From: Phellopilus nigrolimitatus
Taxonomy: Eukaryota; Basidiomycota; Agaricomycetes; Hymenochaetales; Hymenochaetaceae
DNA: 17,686 nt
Direction of reading: 5' to 3'
Assembly (NCBI GenBank): GCA_021029095.1
Contig: JAJOHG010000476.1
Location: 1 to 17,686, forward strand
Shown: positions 1 through 9,483 of the stretch, piece by piece
Position numbering within the stretch: position 1 is the stretch's first letter
Layout of the letters: each line of letters starts with the position of its first letter
Position numbers and translations under genes: made by a program
The notes under the pieces: model-generated
Database searches by the model: none
What the model was told of the DNA's origin: nothing
The model's input: only the letters and a program-made list of their open reading frames with translations

Positions 1-679
1 GTGACGAGGGCATCTCCTCCCATACGGCACTGGGCGAATCAGGTTTGACATCTCCGCCAGCATACGAGGCGTGCCGGATGAGTTCCTTGGGCATGTGTGG
101 TGCACGGGCGGGTAATTCTGCACGCGTTGCTACATGGTCGAGAGAAAGGAATCCGCTCGCGGTTCGTGATGGTAACCGGGTTTTGGAAGGTATCGCAAGG
201 GAAGGAAGGGACTGAGAGGACGGGTAGGACGGGAAGGGTGGGCGGCGGTTGAGGTGGTGCGTCGCATTAACGGTAGATGGGTGGTATACATGGTACATAG
301 TGAGTGGAACGGGCGCCCCGCTGCGGTTCGTGGCGTTTCCCATCGCGACTTTACGGTCTGTTTGCCTTTTGTTCTGAAACCAGATGGTGACAGACTTGAC
401 GTCCCTGAAACGGTACCGAGTGGTTAGTATGCGTCGTGCAAGACAAGATCGGACGACCGCTTACATTCCGGTCTGTGTTGCCACGGCCTCACGTTCTTCC
501 CTGGTCGGGTGGGATGTCTTGTGGTAGGCCTGCTCGAGGACGATGAGCTGATTATGGGAGAAGCGCTTTCGCGTGCGCTTGGAGATCGACTTGACTGTCG
601 ACTCTGTGTCTGCGTCTGCGATGAAAAGAGAGGACGTGGACGACAGCGACGACGATCGCGAGATGGAGGGGCGCAACAT
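1..679 (-). CDS. Homeodomain transcription factor, 5' part (C-terminus beyond left edge)
   Basis: A DNA-binding regulator expected to act in the nucleus. Two exons are visible: 679-465 and 404-1, with a 60-base intron (464-405) that splits a Met codon and restores the frame, giving about 206 residues open to the edge. The homeodomain covers roughly residues 33-92: a basic arm (KRTRKRFS), helix 1 (LIVLEQAY), helix 2 (TREEREAVA) and the recognition helix VKSVTIWFQNKRQTDRK. The invariant Trp, Phe, Asn and Arg are present and homeodomain position 50 is Gln. The intron falls just before the recognition helix. The N-terminus is short and Ser-rich; the part after the homeodomain is rich in Pro, Ser and Thr, as in fungal homeobox proteins. 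The start is the only Met that opens this frame just before the Ser-rich arm. It lacks an atypical-homeodomain insertion that would point to an HD1 mating protein, but the subfamily cannot be fixed from this part. The domain is seen directly; the target genes are unknown. Confidence 0.9.
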
Positions 680-1273
680 GGTGGTGGGAAGAGACGAACG
701 CGGGTACCGGACAAGATGCGCACGCGTTACCGCGTATTAGAACGAACACGGACGCGCGACACGGTGCACGTGATGTAAACATCGGAGTCTTTTCTCATTT
801 TCTCCTTCGTAAGTTCGTTTTTTCCATAATCATTTTGCTTGCGCACAATGAGTTCGAGGCTCAGTTTTATGCTGAGTGACAATGTGCGACCACATCAGAG
901 GGAAGCTTGAACCTGACAGTGCATAGATGCCCCAATGGCACGCACGACATGTTCTTTTCAGTCAGTCACTGCGTAAATGATTGAGCAACAAGGGCTCGCC
1001 GCGAGTAGCACCCGTTGTACATATATGTATCGTGAAACACGCGACTGAACAAGCAAATGTATTAATTTCTACGGTGCATAAAGGCATGAAGCATCAATTG
1101 TCTGGAGGCCGGAATTTTGCGAATTTTGGATTTCTTTTTTAGTTTCGCTAATAGAAGTAAGCAAAATACGCAATTTCTCGCAATTTCCCGGTTTTTTGGG
1201 GATGTTTCAAAATTTTCTGAGAAAAAAAATTAAATTAAATTAAATTAAATTAAAATAATAGCAAATCACGTGT
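680..1273. other. Intergenic: upstream region of the homeodomain gene
   Basis: I see no supported gene here. The first 100 bases are GC-rich and carry only shadow reading frames. From about 780 the sequence turns AT-rich. It holds one arm (1069-1087) of a long-range inverted pair, a TAAAT microsatellite, and a CACGTG hexamer at 1267-1272 directly before a transposon. The region probably contains the promoter of the minus-strand homeodomain gene, but I could not pick a TATA box with confidence. Confidence 0.5.
1231..1254. repeat. TAAAT pentanucleotide microsatellite
   Basis: The unit TAAAT occurs almost five times in tandem without a mismatch, just after a run of eight A. It lies 22 bases outside the left end of the transposon at 1276. 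It is a simple repeat with no coding meaning. Confidence 0.9.
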
Positions 1274-1275
1274 TA

Positions 1276-2071
1276 CAGTCATTCACCGGTCAATGGGACA
1301 CCACCACTCAATGGGACACCCGCCTAAAACTCCCTTTTCTCGACCGTTTTTTCTGATTATTTTTGCGATTTCGAGCCTTAATGCATACCAAAGTACTGTA
1401 TACCAAGTGCGAGCCAGCCAGGCTCAGTATTGCTTGAGAAATGCTCAAAATACAGTCAAATTGTACTAAAATGGTAATTGCAACTTGGTGTGACACAATA
1501 CATTCTGCCTTCTGCACACATTTTCTCCCCTTGAATCTGCACTGATTTTTCATATAATGAGAGGAGAATATGTCTGTAACATAAACATGACATTATATGA
1601 AGGAGAATTTCAACAGATCTTGAGAAGGACAGTATATATGCACTATCCTATCAAGAGGTCACAAGTGTTACAGAAGTCCCATATGTGTCCTAGATAGCTT
1701 CGAAGACAATTTAATTACTTAACATTATATAAATCCATGGTTAGAAGCATATTCACGAAGAGGACATCTGTGGCTACCAGTACATGCATTTACCATATTA
1801 TTTGGTGGCCAGTACCAGTCGTAGTTACTCTACTATTGTGGCAAGGGTCGTGGGAAAGCTACTGTCCCATTGAGCGGTGAGGAGCAAAAACGTCACAACT
1901 TTTTGTTTTCACCATACCTCTTTCATATCTCCTTATTTTTACACAAAATTTTGCAAGGACATTCTAAAGTAGTTTTTTTACCTGCCAATATTTTTTGTTT
2001 TGTGAAAAAGGGGAAAAATGTGGTTGAGTTCGCGATGGCGATTTGGTGTCCCATTGACCGGTGAATGACTG
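1276..2071. mobile_element. Non-autonomous DNA transposon (MITE-like), Tc1/mariner-pogo type ends
   Basis: The ends are perfect 27-bp terminal inverted repeats (1276-1302 and 2045-2071) that begin CAGTCATTCACCGG. Each end is flanked by the dinucleotide TA (1274-1275 and 2072-2073), the target duplication expected of Tc1/mariner superfamily elements, whose termini often begin CAGT. An inner 12-bp inverted pair (CTCAATGGGACA at 1307-1318, its complement at 1863-1874) repeats the core of the terminal repeat, so CAATGGGACA occurs twice in each half. The 796-bp body is AT-rich and has no transposase: the longest frames are under 85 codons and show no DDE signature. It must have been moved by a transposase encoded elsewhere. 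The perfect ends suggest a fairly recent insertion. The superfamily assignment rests on the TA and the CAGT start only. Confidence 0.85.
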
Positions 2072-2269
2072 TACATCTGTTTGTCAGGGAGTCCGCAAGT
2101 TTATCCTGGAATATTTCTACTCTCCTATGCTGAAATGTGCAAGAAGAAATGTCAGATACTGACTGGCTAATGCGAAATGGTCATCCGAAATGCCGGACTT
2201 AATTTAGATTTGGGCGCTTATCTTATATAATAACCTAAATTAGGCAATTTTAAACGCATTTTAATCATT

Positions 2270-2950
2270 GGGAGCGAAGCTCCCTCTTACCGGGGTAGGG
2301 CTCCCAAAAAGCTATCACGTGATGTTCGCGGAGTGGCTGTGTGGCCCCCCCCCGTGAGAATTGGCCGTAAATGCTGCATGCCTCCGAGGCATGCAGCCGT
2401 CTCTCTTCTCTTTCTCTCCCTCCCTCCGCAAAAAAAACTTGAAGTCCTGAGCCCAGCAAATAAATCCTGCACTTTTGCTTACCAAAGATATTATTTAAAA
2501 AAAATTGGGGAGATAATTACCATGGTAGGGTTCCCAAAAGTCTATCACGTGACCAGCTGCATGAGGCTCACCCCGTTGAGAACTGCATGCGAGCCGCTGC
2601 ATGTATGCTTGCTTCCTCTCTCCTCTTCCTTTCATCCTTCCACACTTCAACTCTTGATCTTAGCAAATAAATTTTGCACTCTGCTTACAAAATCAAATCA
2701 GGTCTGGTAAGAAACAAATTGGACTTACCGGCCTCCCTAAAGCACATCACGTGACCGGGAGTGTAGCCCCCTTACGTGAGAACTTTGCTCTGGGCCATCC
2801 TCTCTACACATTGAAGTATACAAAAGCTGACATTACTAGTGGAATAAATTAACCATTACTTCCAGTTGCATTACAATATTAAAGCAATGGTAATAGAAAG
2901 CTAAAATAAAAAGGCTCAGAATAAGCCTTAGTCACACACGCTTCGCTCCC
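2270..2950. mobile_element. Inverted-repeat-bounded repetitive element, unclassified
   Basis: An 11-bp inverted repeat (GGGAGCGAAGC at 2270-2280, its complement at 2940-2950) bounds a 681-bp block. The left end also folds on itself: GGGAGC and GCTCCC pair around a GAA loop (2270-2284). The interior is three diverged tandem units, described in the next entry. I see no clear target-site duplication: TAAT is present near both ends but is not flush with the right end. There is no transposase frame. It could be a MITE, or a satellite-like array that happens to be bounded by short inverted repeats. Confidence 0.5.
2286..2800. repeat. Three diverged tandem units of about 200-230 bp, each with CACGTG
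   Basis: Units begin near 2286, 2517 and 2725. Each opens with TTACC and a G/C-rich stretch, followed by TCCC or CCCTAAA, then ATCACGTGA, then a C-rich run and TGAGAA. Units 1 and 2 also share a polypyrimidine tract and a late block, AGCAAATAAAT followed by TGCAC and TGCTTAC. The CACGTG palindromes lie at 2316-2321, 2546-2551 and 2748-2753, that is 230 and 202 bases apart. Unit 3 is the shortest and most diverged. CACGTG is the core site of bHLH factors of the Cbf1/Pho4/SREBP kind, but no binding is shown here. Confidence 0.75.
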
Positions 2951-2956
2951 CCCCTA

Positions 2957-2977
2957 ATATGTGGGAACCCCACATAT
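2957..2977. other. Perfect 9-bp hairpin beside the right end of the 2270-2950 element
   Basis: ATATGTGGG and CCCACATAT pair perfectly around the loop AAC. It lies seven bases outside the right inverted repeat. It may belong to the element's true end or be an unrelated small inverted repeat. Confidence 0.6.
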
Positions 2978-3176
2978 AAATTCATGTTTATTATTATTTG
3001 TTTCAAATTTTCAGTGGTCGAAGAAGAAAAAGTCGACAATTGAGAAATCTACGATACAAGATCTGTAGACACGCATGGCCTCTAACCAATGCGTATAAAT
3101 AAATAGGCCATAGATAAATGTGGCAAATATAGATAGAAAAGTACTTCGGACCTTTCCGGCTTGTTGACTTATGCCT

Positions 3177-3503
3177 TTATGCACTGTAGTCCGCTGCAAA
3201 TTCCAGAAAGCCAGCTGCTGATAAAAAGAATTTCATTACAGTAATATAACATCTATACAAGTCCGGGAGCAAAAGGGAATGTTTGAACTGCCGGCCCAGC
3301 GCTGTCTGATGAGATGACTCAGAGAACGCGAATTGACCAAAGTCGAGCACTAAGATATCCAATCGTCCATCTTCGCCCTGCTTTGGCACAAACCGACTGG
3401 AGAACATGGGCAGGCTTGCAATTTGACGTGAGGGCGTGAAGTAAGAGAAGAAGAGAGAATGTATTCCGGCCATTAAAAGAAACTCAAATTCCCACGATAA
3501 CAT
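3177..3503 (-). CDS. Possible small hypothetical protein, 108 residues
   Basis: One uninterrupted frame starts with ATG at 3503 and ends with TAA at 3177-3179. It is divergent from the Nup96 gene, with 92 bases between the two start codons, so a shared promoter is possible. The protein is rich in Phe, Leu and Ser (for example the stretch DGRLDILVLDFGQFAFSESS) and shows no domain I recognise. I see no good intron. Its last codons lie inside one arm of the 19-bp inverted pair (3171-3189). It could be a real short gene, the first exon of a longer one, or chance. Confidence 0.28.
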   Translation of the reverse strand: MLSWEFEFLLMAGIHSLFFSYFTPSRQIASLPMFSSRFVPKQGEDGRLDILVLDFGQFAFSESSHQTALGRQFKHSLLLPDLYRCYITVMKFFLSAAGFLEFAADYSA

Positions 3504-3552
3504 TTAACGTGGTCTGAATCAAATCACGCTTTGTTTATACGCGTCCGCTCAA

Positions 3553-3566
3553 CGACGACGTCGTCG
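3553..3566. promoter_or_regulatory. 14-bp perfect palindrome in the Nup96 5' region
   Basis: CGACGACGTCGTCG reads the same on both strands and lies 30 bases before the Nup96 start codon, in the 92-base gap between two divergent frames. Its centre is GACGTC, similar to the core of bZIP/CRE sites. It may be a factor site or a hairpin in the 5' leader; neither is shown. Confidence 0.4.
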
Positions 3567-3595
3567 ACGTATCTCCTGCCCTTTCGCTGCTCGCT

Positions 3596-6389
3596 ATGGC
3601 GCGTTTCAAAGCTTTTGCCAGTGATAGCGAGGATGATAATTCCACTTCTGACACTTCCGCTCGCTCTGCGCGTCAGCCCTCCCTTTCTAAACCCAACAAA
3701 CCTACTCGTCGGTCACCATCTTACACTTCATCCTCCTCCTCGTCACTATCTTCAGAGAGCGTGGAAGGCGATTCCGATGGATCCGAGGAAGACTCCATTA
3801 TGGATGATGATGAGCTTCGCCTCTCTCCTGACGGTGACGAGGATGATGAAGGCGAACCGGCGCCGTGGGCTCAGCAGCTAGACCTCGAGCCACACAGAGT
3901 CCATGTCATGCAGACGTCACTCTTCCGCGTGCCGGAGCTTGCGAAGGCTCAGCAGAAAGAGAACAGCAGCTTCTTGAAGCACCGGCGCTCCTCGGACGCA
4001 CATTTTGAGCCGAAGGAAGTACCACCACGCGCTTCATTTGCACAACCTCGTTCGCAGCCTCCTCCACGGAAATTTGTGCGCGTCGCATCTTCTGCATCCA
4101 TTGCTGCGAGTCATGAAGGCGTATATATTGATGCTGGATTGAGCTTGGGTCGCTCCTTTCGTGTGGGCTGGGGTCCGGGTGATAGACTGGTACATGTCGG
4201 AGAATTGGCTACAGAGATTACATCGTATGTTACTACCGTGTTATCAGACGTGTACAAATCATTGACGCTTAAACATTACTTAAGATCACAAGGCGCCAAC
4301 TCATCTGTAATTAAGATTACGACGCCTCAGCTATCCTCAACGGAGGCTCCGGATCTACTTCAGCACCTTCTATCCCACACACACATTGAACAACCTTCAG
4401 ACGATCATGACGACACCCCTTTCGTGCAACCTAATCGCGATCTCACCTTTTCATCCTTTTCCTCTCTCTTCACCACACAGGACAAGTCACACTGTGCTTC
4501 CGTCTTTCGTCTGGGTCACGCGCTGTTCGATCCCTTACAACTCCATCTCGGGGAAAGAGTACCCGCTGACATTCGAAATCGCGTATATGACTTGCGACGC
4601 TCCGATGCGCTCTCCGCATGGCTCACTCGTGCTGTATCGTCATCGGTAGAACAGGACATCAAAGCCCACGCATCGACCGACTCAGCCAGAATAGCATTCC
4701 TGCATCTTACGGGAAATCAAGTTGAAAAGGCTGTCGAATGTTTGACGAGTGGTGGAAACATCCGTCTTGCTACTTTGATCTCTCAGGTGCCCGGCGATAT
4801 CGAATTCCGGGCAGATATACGGGACCAAATGCAAATCTGGAAAGATGAAAAAGTCGATGTGCACATGAACGAGACTGTCCGCAAATTGTATGCATTGGCT
4901 GCTGGAGAAGCTGAATTTCTCCAAGGAAGCAGTAAGAAGGAGGACACTGATATAACAAAGGGCCTCGATTGGCTGAGAGTGTTCGGCTTGCAGTTATGGT
5001 TCTCCAGCTTCCTGGATACGCCTCTGCGCGAGACGTTCGAAGTATACGAACAACTCATCAAGGAAAATGTCGGTAAAGTGGCAGCTCCAACACCGTGGTA
5101 TTCGAAAGCAGCATTGCATACCGGTGTTCTTACGGATGGCCTTTTCAATCTAATCAAACTTTCCTTGCCTTCCTCGATCACCCTCGAATCCGCGCTGAAC
5201 CCTCTTAGCTTCTCGCCTAATCCTCGAGATTATAAAGTACCATGGCTCCTCTATATCCTCCTCTCACGCTGCCTCCGGGTCCGTGATTTTAACGACCGTC
5301 TGTTATCTGACGCCATGAACGACGAGTCGGACGTCACGCAGGAGATCGAAGGTTACAGTGAGGTGGCCGACGCGCTTACAGTTAACTTCGCGTCTCAGTT
5401 GCAGCAAGAAGGTCTGATTCAAGAAGCTGCATTTGTGCTGCTCTTCCTGGAGGATGCTATTGGGTACCTTCTTATTTTATTTATTGTTAACAAAAGCTTA
5501 ATCACACATATTGACGTTTATTCGTGTCCGTAGGAGAAAGCGTGCGATAAAAGAGCTGCTGGCACGGTCGGCGCCCCTTCTGGACGAGTGGAAAATCGCG
5601 GGTTTGCATGGTAGTCTACGAATACCACGAGAATGGATTGACGAAGCGAATGTTCGTTGCTTAATCTTTATTATGCTGCGCGCTTAGGAAGCATTACTGA
5701 CATAATTTCCAGGCAACTCACGCGCTGTATTTAGGAGACATATATCTCGCATACGAATTGTACACTCAAGCAAGAGTGCACCGTACCGCCCATGAACTCG
5801 CCATTGCGTATCTGGCACCGGAAGCTATTTTGAGGGATGACCTGGACCTTCTAGCAAACCTCTTCGCGGCTTTAGACGAAACACTGATCGACGACTTTAG
5901 TGTTGGGGGACAGGTAGGTGTTTGTTCTACATATCGGTATACAAAACTTGACTGATTTTGTTTTTCGTTTCCAGTTGTTTATCGATTATGTTCACATTGT
6001 CTCTCGGGTACCTCTATTGAGGGAAAATCAACAAGCCGAAGACGTCGTGCCAGATGCCAGCGAAACTTCAGAACTTGAATCGCTTAGCGGGCGAATCCCA
6101 AAGCTGATAGGCATCCTGCCCGATGTGTTGCGGGATAAGCCAGGGGGTGGAGACCAGTGCAGCGCAGCCTTGTCGCACATGCTGTCGAGACTACTCGACT
6201 GCCTCGACCCTAGCGAACCTGTAAGATTCCATCAAATCCTTCACGTTTATGTATCTGACACAAGTTTTACTTGCCTCTTAGACTAAAATAGAGATGCAGC
6301 CGGGGCTTGTGGACGAGGCAGCACGACTGAAGCTCATCCACTCGTCCGCTTATGGGGCTTTCCTGAGGACAATTGCGACGATGGCCTGA
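3596..6389 (+). CDS. Nuclear pore scaffold nucleoporin Nup96/Nup145C
   Basis: A structural subunit of the Y-shaped (Nup84/Nup107-160) coat of the nuclear pore. Five exons, 3596-5463, 5534-5651, 5713-5913, 5975-6220 and 6282-6389, join in frame to 846 residues; the introns are 61-70 bases with GT-AG ends. Residues 1-130 are acidic and Ser-rich and probably disordered. The family hallmark GLSLGRSFRVGWGPGD lies at residues 181-196; in Nup145C this region adds a blade to the Sec13 propeller. The rest is the helical ACE1-type fold, with typical stretches such as LDWLRVFGLQLWF and a late DIYLAYELYTQARVHRTAHE. In many eukaryotes Nup96 is made by self-cleavage of a Nup98-Nup96 precursor. Here the frame starts with its own ATG and no Nup98 half, FG repeats or cleavage domain lies upstream, so this is a stand-alone gene. 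Splice sites were set by eye but every phase agrees. Confidence 0.93.
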
Positions 6390-6753
6390 TCGATAACCCC
6401 CATCTATTCGCGTCGGTTACAATTTTCGCTACTTTTTGGAGCAAACTTGTCTTTTTTCTTTCTTCTGCATCCGTCTCTGTCCACCAATTTACGTGTATTT
6501 CAGCGGGCTAAATAAGGATGTGATACTGCATGTGAACCATGAACATATGGTATCGATCTTAGTTTCTTTACATATCTATGTCTCGGAGAGATTCAAAATC
6601 TGGAGCGAGGATGGAGCGTCGTAGCGATAGCAACCGAGTGATTCCCGCTTTCGGCTCTGACTATAGCGAATCTGGCGATCGAGGCGGTTTATATCATTTT
6701 CTTTCTTCTTCATTTGTTTCCCCAGAAAAAAAATGGATATGCACAGGGCGAAC
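6390..6753. other. Intergenic: Nup96 3' flank and upstream region of the next gene
   Basis: No coding signal that I can support. The first part probably holds the Nup96 3' UTR. The second half has T- and C-rich runs (around 6697-6722) that lead to a TATA-like box. Confidence 0.6.
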
Positions 6754-6760
6754 TATATAA
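6754..6760 (+). promoter_or_regulatory. TATA-like box for the gene at 6822
   Basis: TATATAA lies 62 bases before the ATG at 6822. It is followed by a pyrimidine-rich stretch (TTTCTTCCTCTCTCTCGCTC) of the kind seen at fungal transcription start regions. The arrangement supports 6822 rather than 7417 as the gene start. Confidence 0.5.
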
Positions 6761-6821
6761 CTTCAGCCCCGTTGTGTTTCTTCCTCTCTCTCGCTCTGGT
6801 GCTTGAAGCCCGAAAACTCTG

Positions 6822-8736
6822 ATGTCCATGACCTACGACGGCCCACTTTTCTTCGAAGCGCACGGCGCCTCGCTCGTCCCCATGCCCTTTCCGTGCTCCC
6901 CCCTGTGTCGGAGCTGTCCGTCAGCACACGCCTCCTCGTCTCGCACTAAACGCTCTGTACGTGTGCCAGTCAGGAGTACATATGATTGCGCTGCGATGAA
7001 TGATGGTGATCGATGTTCAGACTTGCGGTGGGCCAGAGTAGAGTCAGACACTCATAATCACCGCCTGAGTCTGTCTGATCCTCCATGCGGACACGCTGCG
7101 GTGGTACGTGCATCTTCAATGGCAATTCGGCCGCCTTCTCTTCGCGATGACGAATTTTGCGGTGTTTATATCTATCTTGTCGCTGATATACTAATTTGTC
7201 ATTAGGCTGATGTCCACGGACCGTCCCCTTCGAATGCGTGCTCGAGACCGGTCTCTGGATTAACTTATGATCGGCCTGACGATGCTTGCACAAATGGTGA
7301 ACCTGTGTCGTCCTTTATAACACCAAGATATTGGCACTGAAACTTTTCACTGTTTTTCCTCTGTTCTCCCTTTCATGTAAATCTTTGAATGTGCCACACG
7401 CGCAAAAGACACCGAAATGACGCCGGGCTTCGATAGCGACCAGACTCTGTCGTCACAGGGTCCTTTCGGAACCCCAAGAAGCTTGATGGCTTCTCGTTCT
7501 GAAAGGTTTGGGGCAGAATCTTCGCAGGCTTCCCCCGGCGCAGACTATGACTTGCAACCCAGTTCGGAGTCGGCTCTTCGTCTCACTCCATACAAACGGC
7601 AAGAGGCACATGTCTACGAGTCGCAAAGCACTATATGGGACTGGGTAGCGGGTGTAGAGAGGAGACGGCAGCCGTCGCCACTACCATATTCCTCGGCGCC
7701 TCTACCAGAGTCTCTTCCGGTCCCCTACGACGTGGACCTAGAAGTAGTCATTGCAAGCACCTCTGCCACTGCACACGCCTCTTCACCAACGACAATGCCT
7801 ATGCCCAGCTCACCCTCGAGCATTCCTCTCCAGGGTCCTCGCCTAGGAGCCTTGGCTTTACACTCATCATCTCAATCTGATCGTTCTGTTAACGGACAAG
7901 TCCGTGATTGGCAGCGCTTAAGCAACGATGCGTCTTTGCACTCTCAGAGCCATTTAACTTCATCATCTCGCTCATCTGCCCCATCTTCACACCTCTCCGC
8001 CCTACCTATGGAGTCTACATTTCTCGACGAATCGGTGCGCCGAAGCCTCCTTGGACAATGGGCGGATACGAAGGGCTGGAGAGAAGGGGAGTTAGAAGGA
8101 GAGGGACCAGTGTTGGGCTCAAGCCGAGCCTATGAGAATATGTATCCCCGCTCGGCCGGTTCATCATCGCCGCTCTCCGAGACAGACTTCCACCCCGCCG
8201 AGCTGCTGTCGATCCTTGACCACCAGGAAATTTCACCTCGCGTGCTCCAGAATTTCACCATCGCCCTCACAGATGCGTCTTTGAAAGAGGATGATGCTGA
8301 TCAAGGCCGTGATCAGGGCAACGATGCTGACAATGGCGCTATGTCGGTCTCCTTGTCCGGTCCAGATTATCTCCGCGAGCTCGAGTTCATGGACCAGTGG
8401 TCAGGATCTCCGCCTGCACTTCGCTCTTCATCTTCTACATCCTCCCTCGACCCTTTCCACCTCGAGCTCGAGCTGTTCTCTCCTGCATCGGAGACAGGGA
8501 ACCCTGACGCGGCATCGGTCTGGGATGACATGCAATGCTCGCCCGAGGACTCGTCACTCTCCTCGTCGCCGTTCGTCGGCTGGTCGTCCTCGGATTCAGA
8601 TGCTAAACCCGCACTGCTGTCGATGGGACACGTGCCGTCCGTGCCGTTTGCGGCGATTCCCTTGCACCAGCCGCAGCCTGTCAGGCCTATTCCGCCTATT
8701 CCTATCTACCTGCTGGACGACTCTCCTCCAGATTAG
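6822..8736 (+). CDS. Serine-rich protein of unknown function
   Basis: I do not recognise this gene. The firm part is one open frame from 7409 to the stop at 8734-8736. A three-exon model (6822-7163, 7206-7296, 7409-8736) keeps the frame throughout and gives 586 residues. Its introns are 42 and 112 bases; the first has a weak GTTTAT donor but a good CTAAT branch site. If the joins are wrong, the gene starts at ATG 7417 with 439 residues. The protein is low in complexity, rich in Ser, Pro, Asp and Glu, with Ser runs (SSSRSSAPSS, RSSSSTSS), a Pro-rich tail (RPIPPIPI) and a few more ordered patches (QSTIWDWVAGVE, FHPAELLSILDHQEISPRVL). There is no signal peptide or membrane segment. Mostly disordered proteins like this are common in fungi as lineage-specific regulators or adaptors, but that is only a guess. 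Confidence 0.6.
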
Positions 8737-8920
8737 TATCGTTATCGGCCTTTTCCATGCAATGTGTATTTTTTTAAATTATCTTCGCCTTTTACTGTCA
8801 CCGTGTTTGATCAAAAATCCCAATATGCATTGCAATCTATGGGACTGTACGGAACATATAATTCTTGTGATTGGAATCTAGTGCATGGTCCTTCCTTCCT
8901 TGAACTTCGCGTGATTGTTT

Positions 8921-9483
8921 CTACCGAGCTCGGAAATCATCGGGTTTGAAACTCTGGCCGAATACCAGGGACTGGCAGTTGGCAAGACTCGGAATCAACT
9001 TTTGAGACGTACCCATCCAGTTGAACTGTGGCGGCCATCCATTTCTGCGTGAGTACGTCACGAGACGTTGATTACGTTTATGGGTCGTGTGCAGAGTACG
9101 TACTGTATCAAGTTCCTTTCTCCTTGTCGCACGTAAAGGCCTCCATGAATTGATCTCAAGCGGCTCGGAAGCAGACTCATATTCCTGAAGCAGTCCGAGA
9201 ATCTCATGGAGCTTAGGCGGTTTCTCCGGAAGTCCGTACATATGTAACATCTCGGAAACCGTCAAACAGAAGAATTACTACCTAGGTATTTTCTCTGGAA
9301 ATCTGTTGATCCACTCGACTGTCGCAGATTGCTTCGCAGGGAGCCATATATTTTGGATCCAAAAAGAGACGCTTGCTTCCCACGAGTTCTTCCAATAGGT
9401 TTTTGTTCGCCTTGTGAAGATATCGACTCTTGCCTTCTCTGTTTCCTGGCCTCTGCAGGATAACTATCTTGGCTCCCTGTCAC
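8921..9483 (-). pseudogene. Two adjoining minus-strand frames, possible gene remnant
   Basis: Two frames in different phases nearly abut: 9483-9262 (about 73 codons, GTG at its head) and 9265-8921 (about 114 codons, first ATG at 9250-9248). The second looks more protein-like than chance, for example LHMYGLPEKPPKLHEILGLL and NGWPPQFNWMGTSQKL. I could not join them with a plausible intron: the only GT-AG options are about 31 bases long and do not keep the phase. Neither shows a known domain. They may be a decayed gene, exons of a gene I failed to splice, or chance. Confidence 0.2.

Noticed and set aside
509..778. Plus-strand open frame of 89 codons opposite the homeodomain gene
   Set aside because: It is the complement of the homeodomain exon and its upstream region; low-complexity Arg-rich product and no motif.
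1308..1553. Minus-strand frame of 81 codons inside the transposon
   Set aside because: No transposase motif, AT-rich, and no start or promoter context; treated as non-coding element body.
2333..2710. Plus-strand frame of 125 codons
   Set aside because: It runs across the diverged tandem repeats and their polypyrimidine tracts; composition is that of the repeats.
3531..3881. Plus-strand frame of 116 codons overlapping the start of Nup96
   Set aside because: Shadow frame; the Nup96 frame over the same bases leads into conserved sequence.
4501..4560. TTCGATCCC stretch resembling a tRNA T-loop
   Set aside because: It lies inside conserved Nup96 coding sequence and no cloverleaf surrounds it.
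6958..7021. Possible 64-base intron with GTACGT donor in the Ser-rich gene
   Set aside because: Splice signals look good but the joined frame hits a stop codon a few codons later.
8291..8881. Plus-strand frame of 196 codons
   Set aside because: Mostly a shadow of the Ser-rich gene in another frame; Arg/Ser/Cys-rich product without sense.
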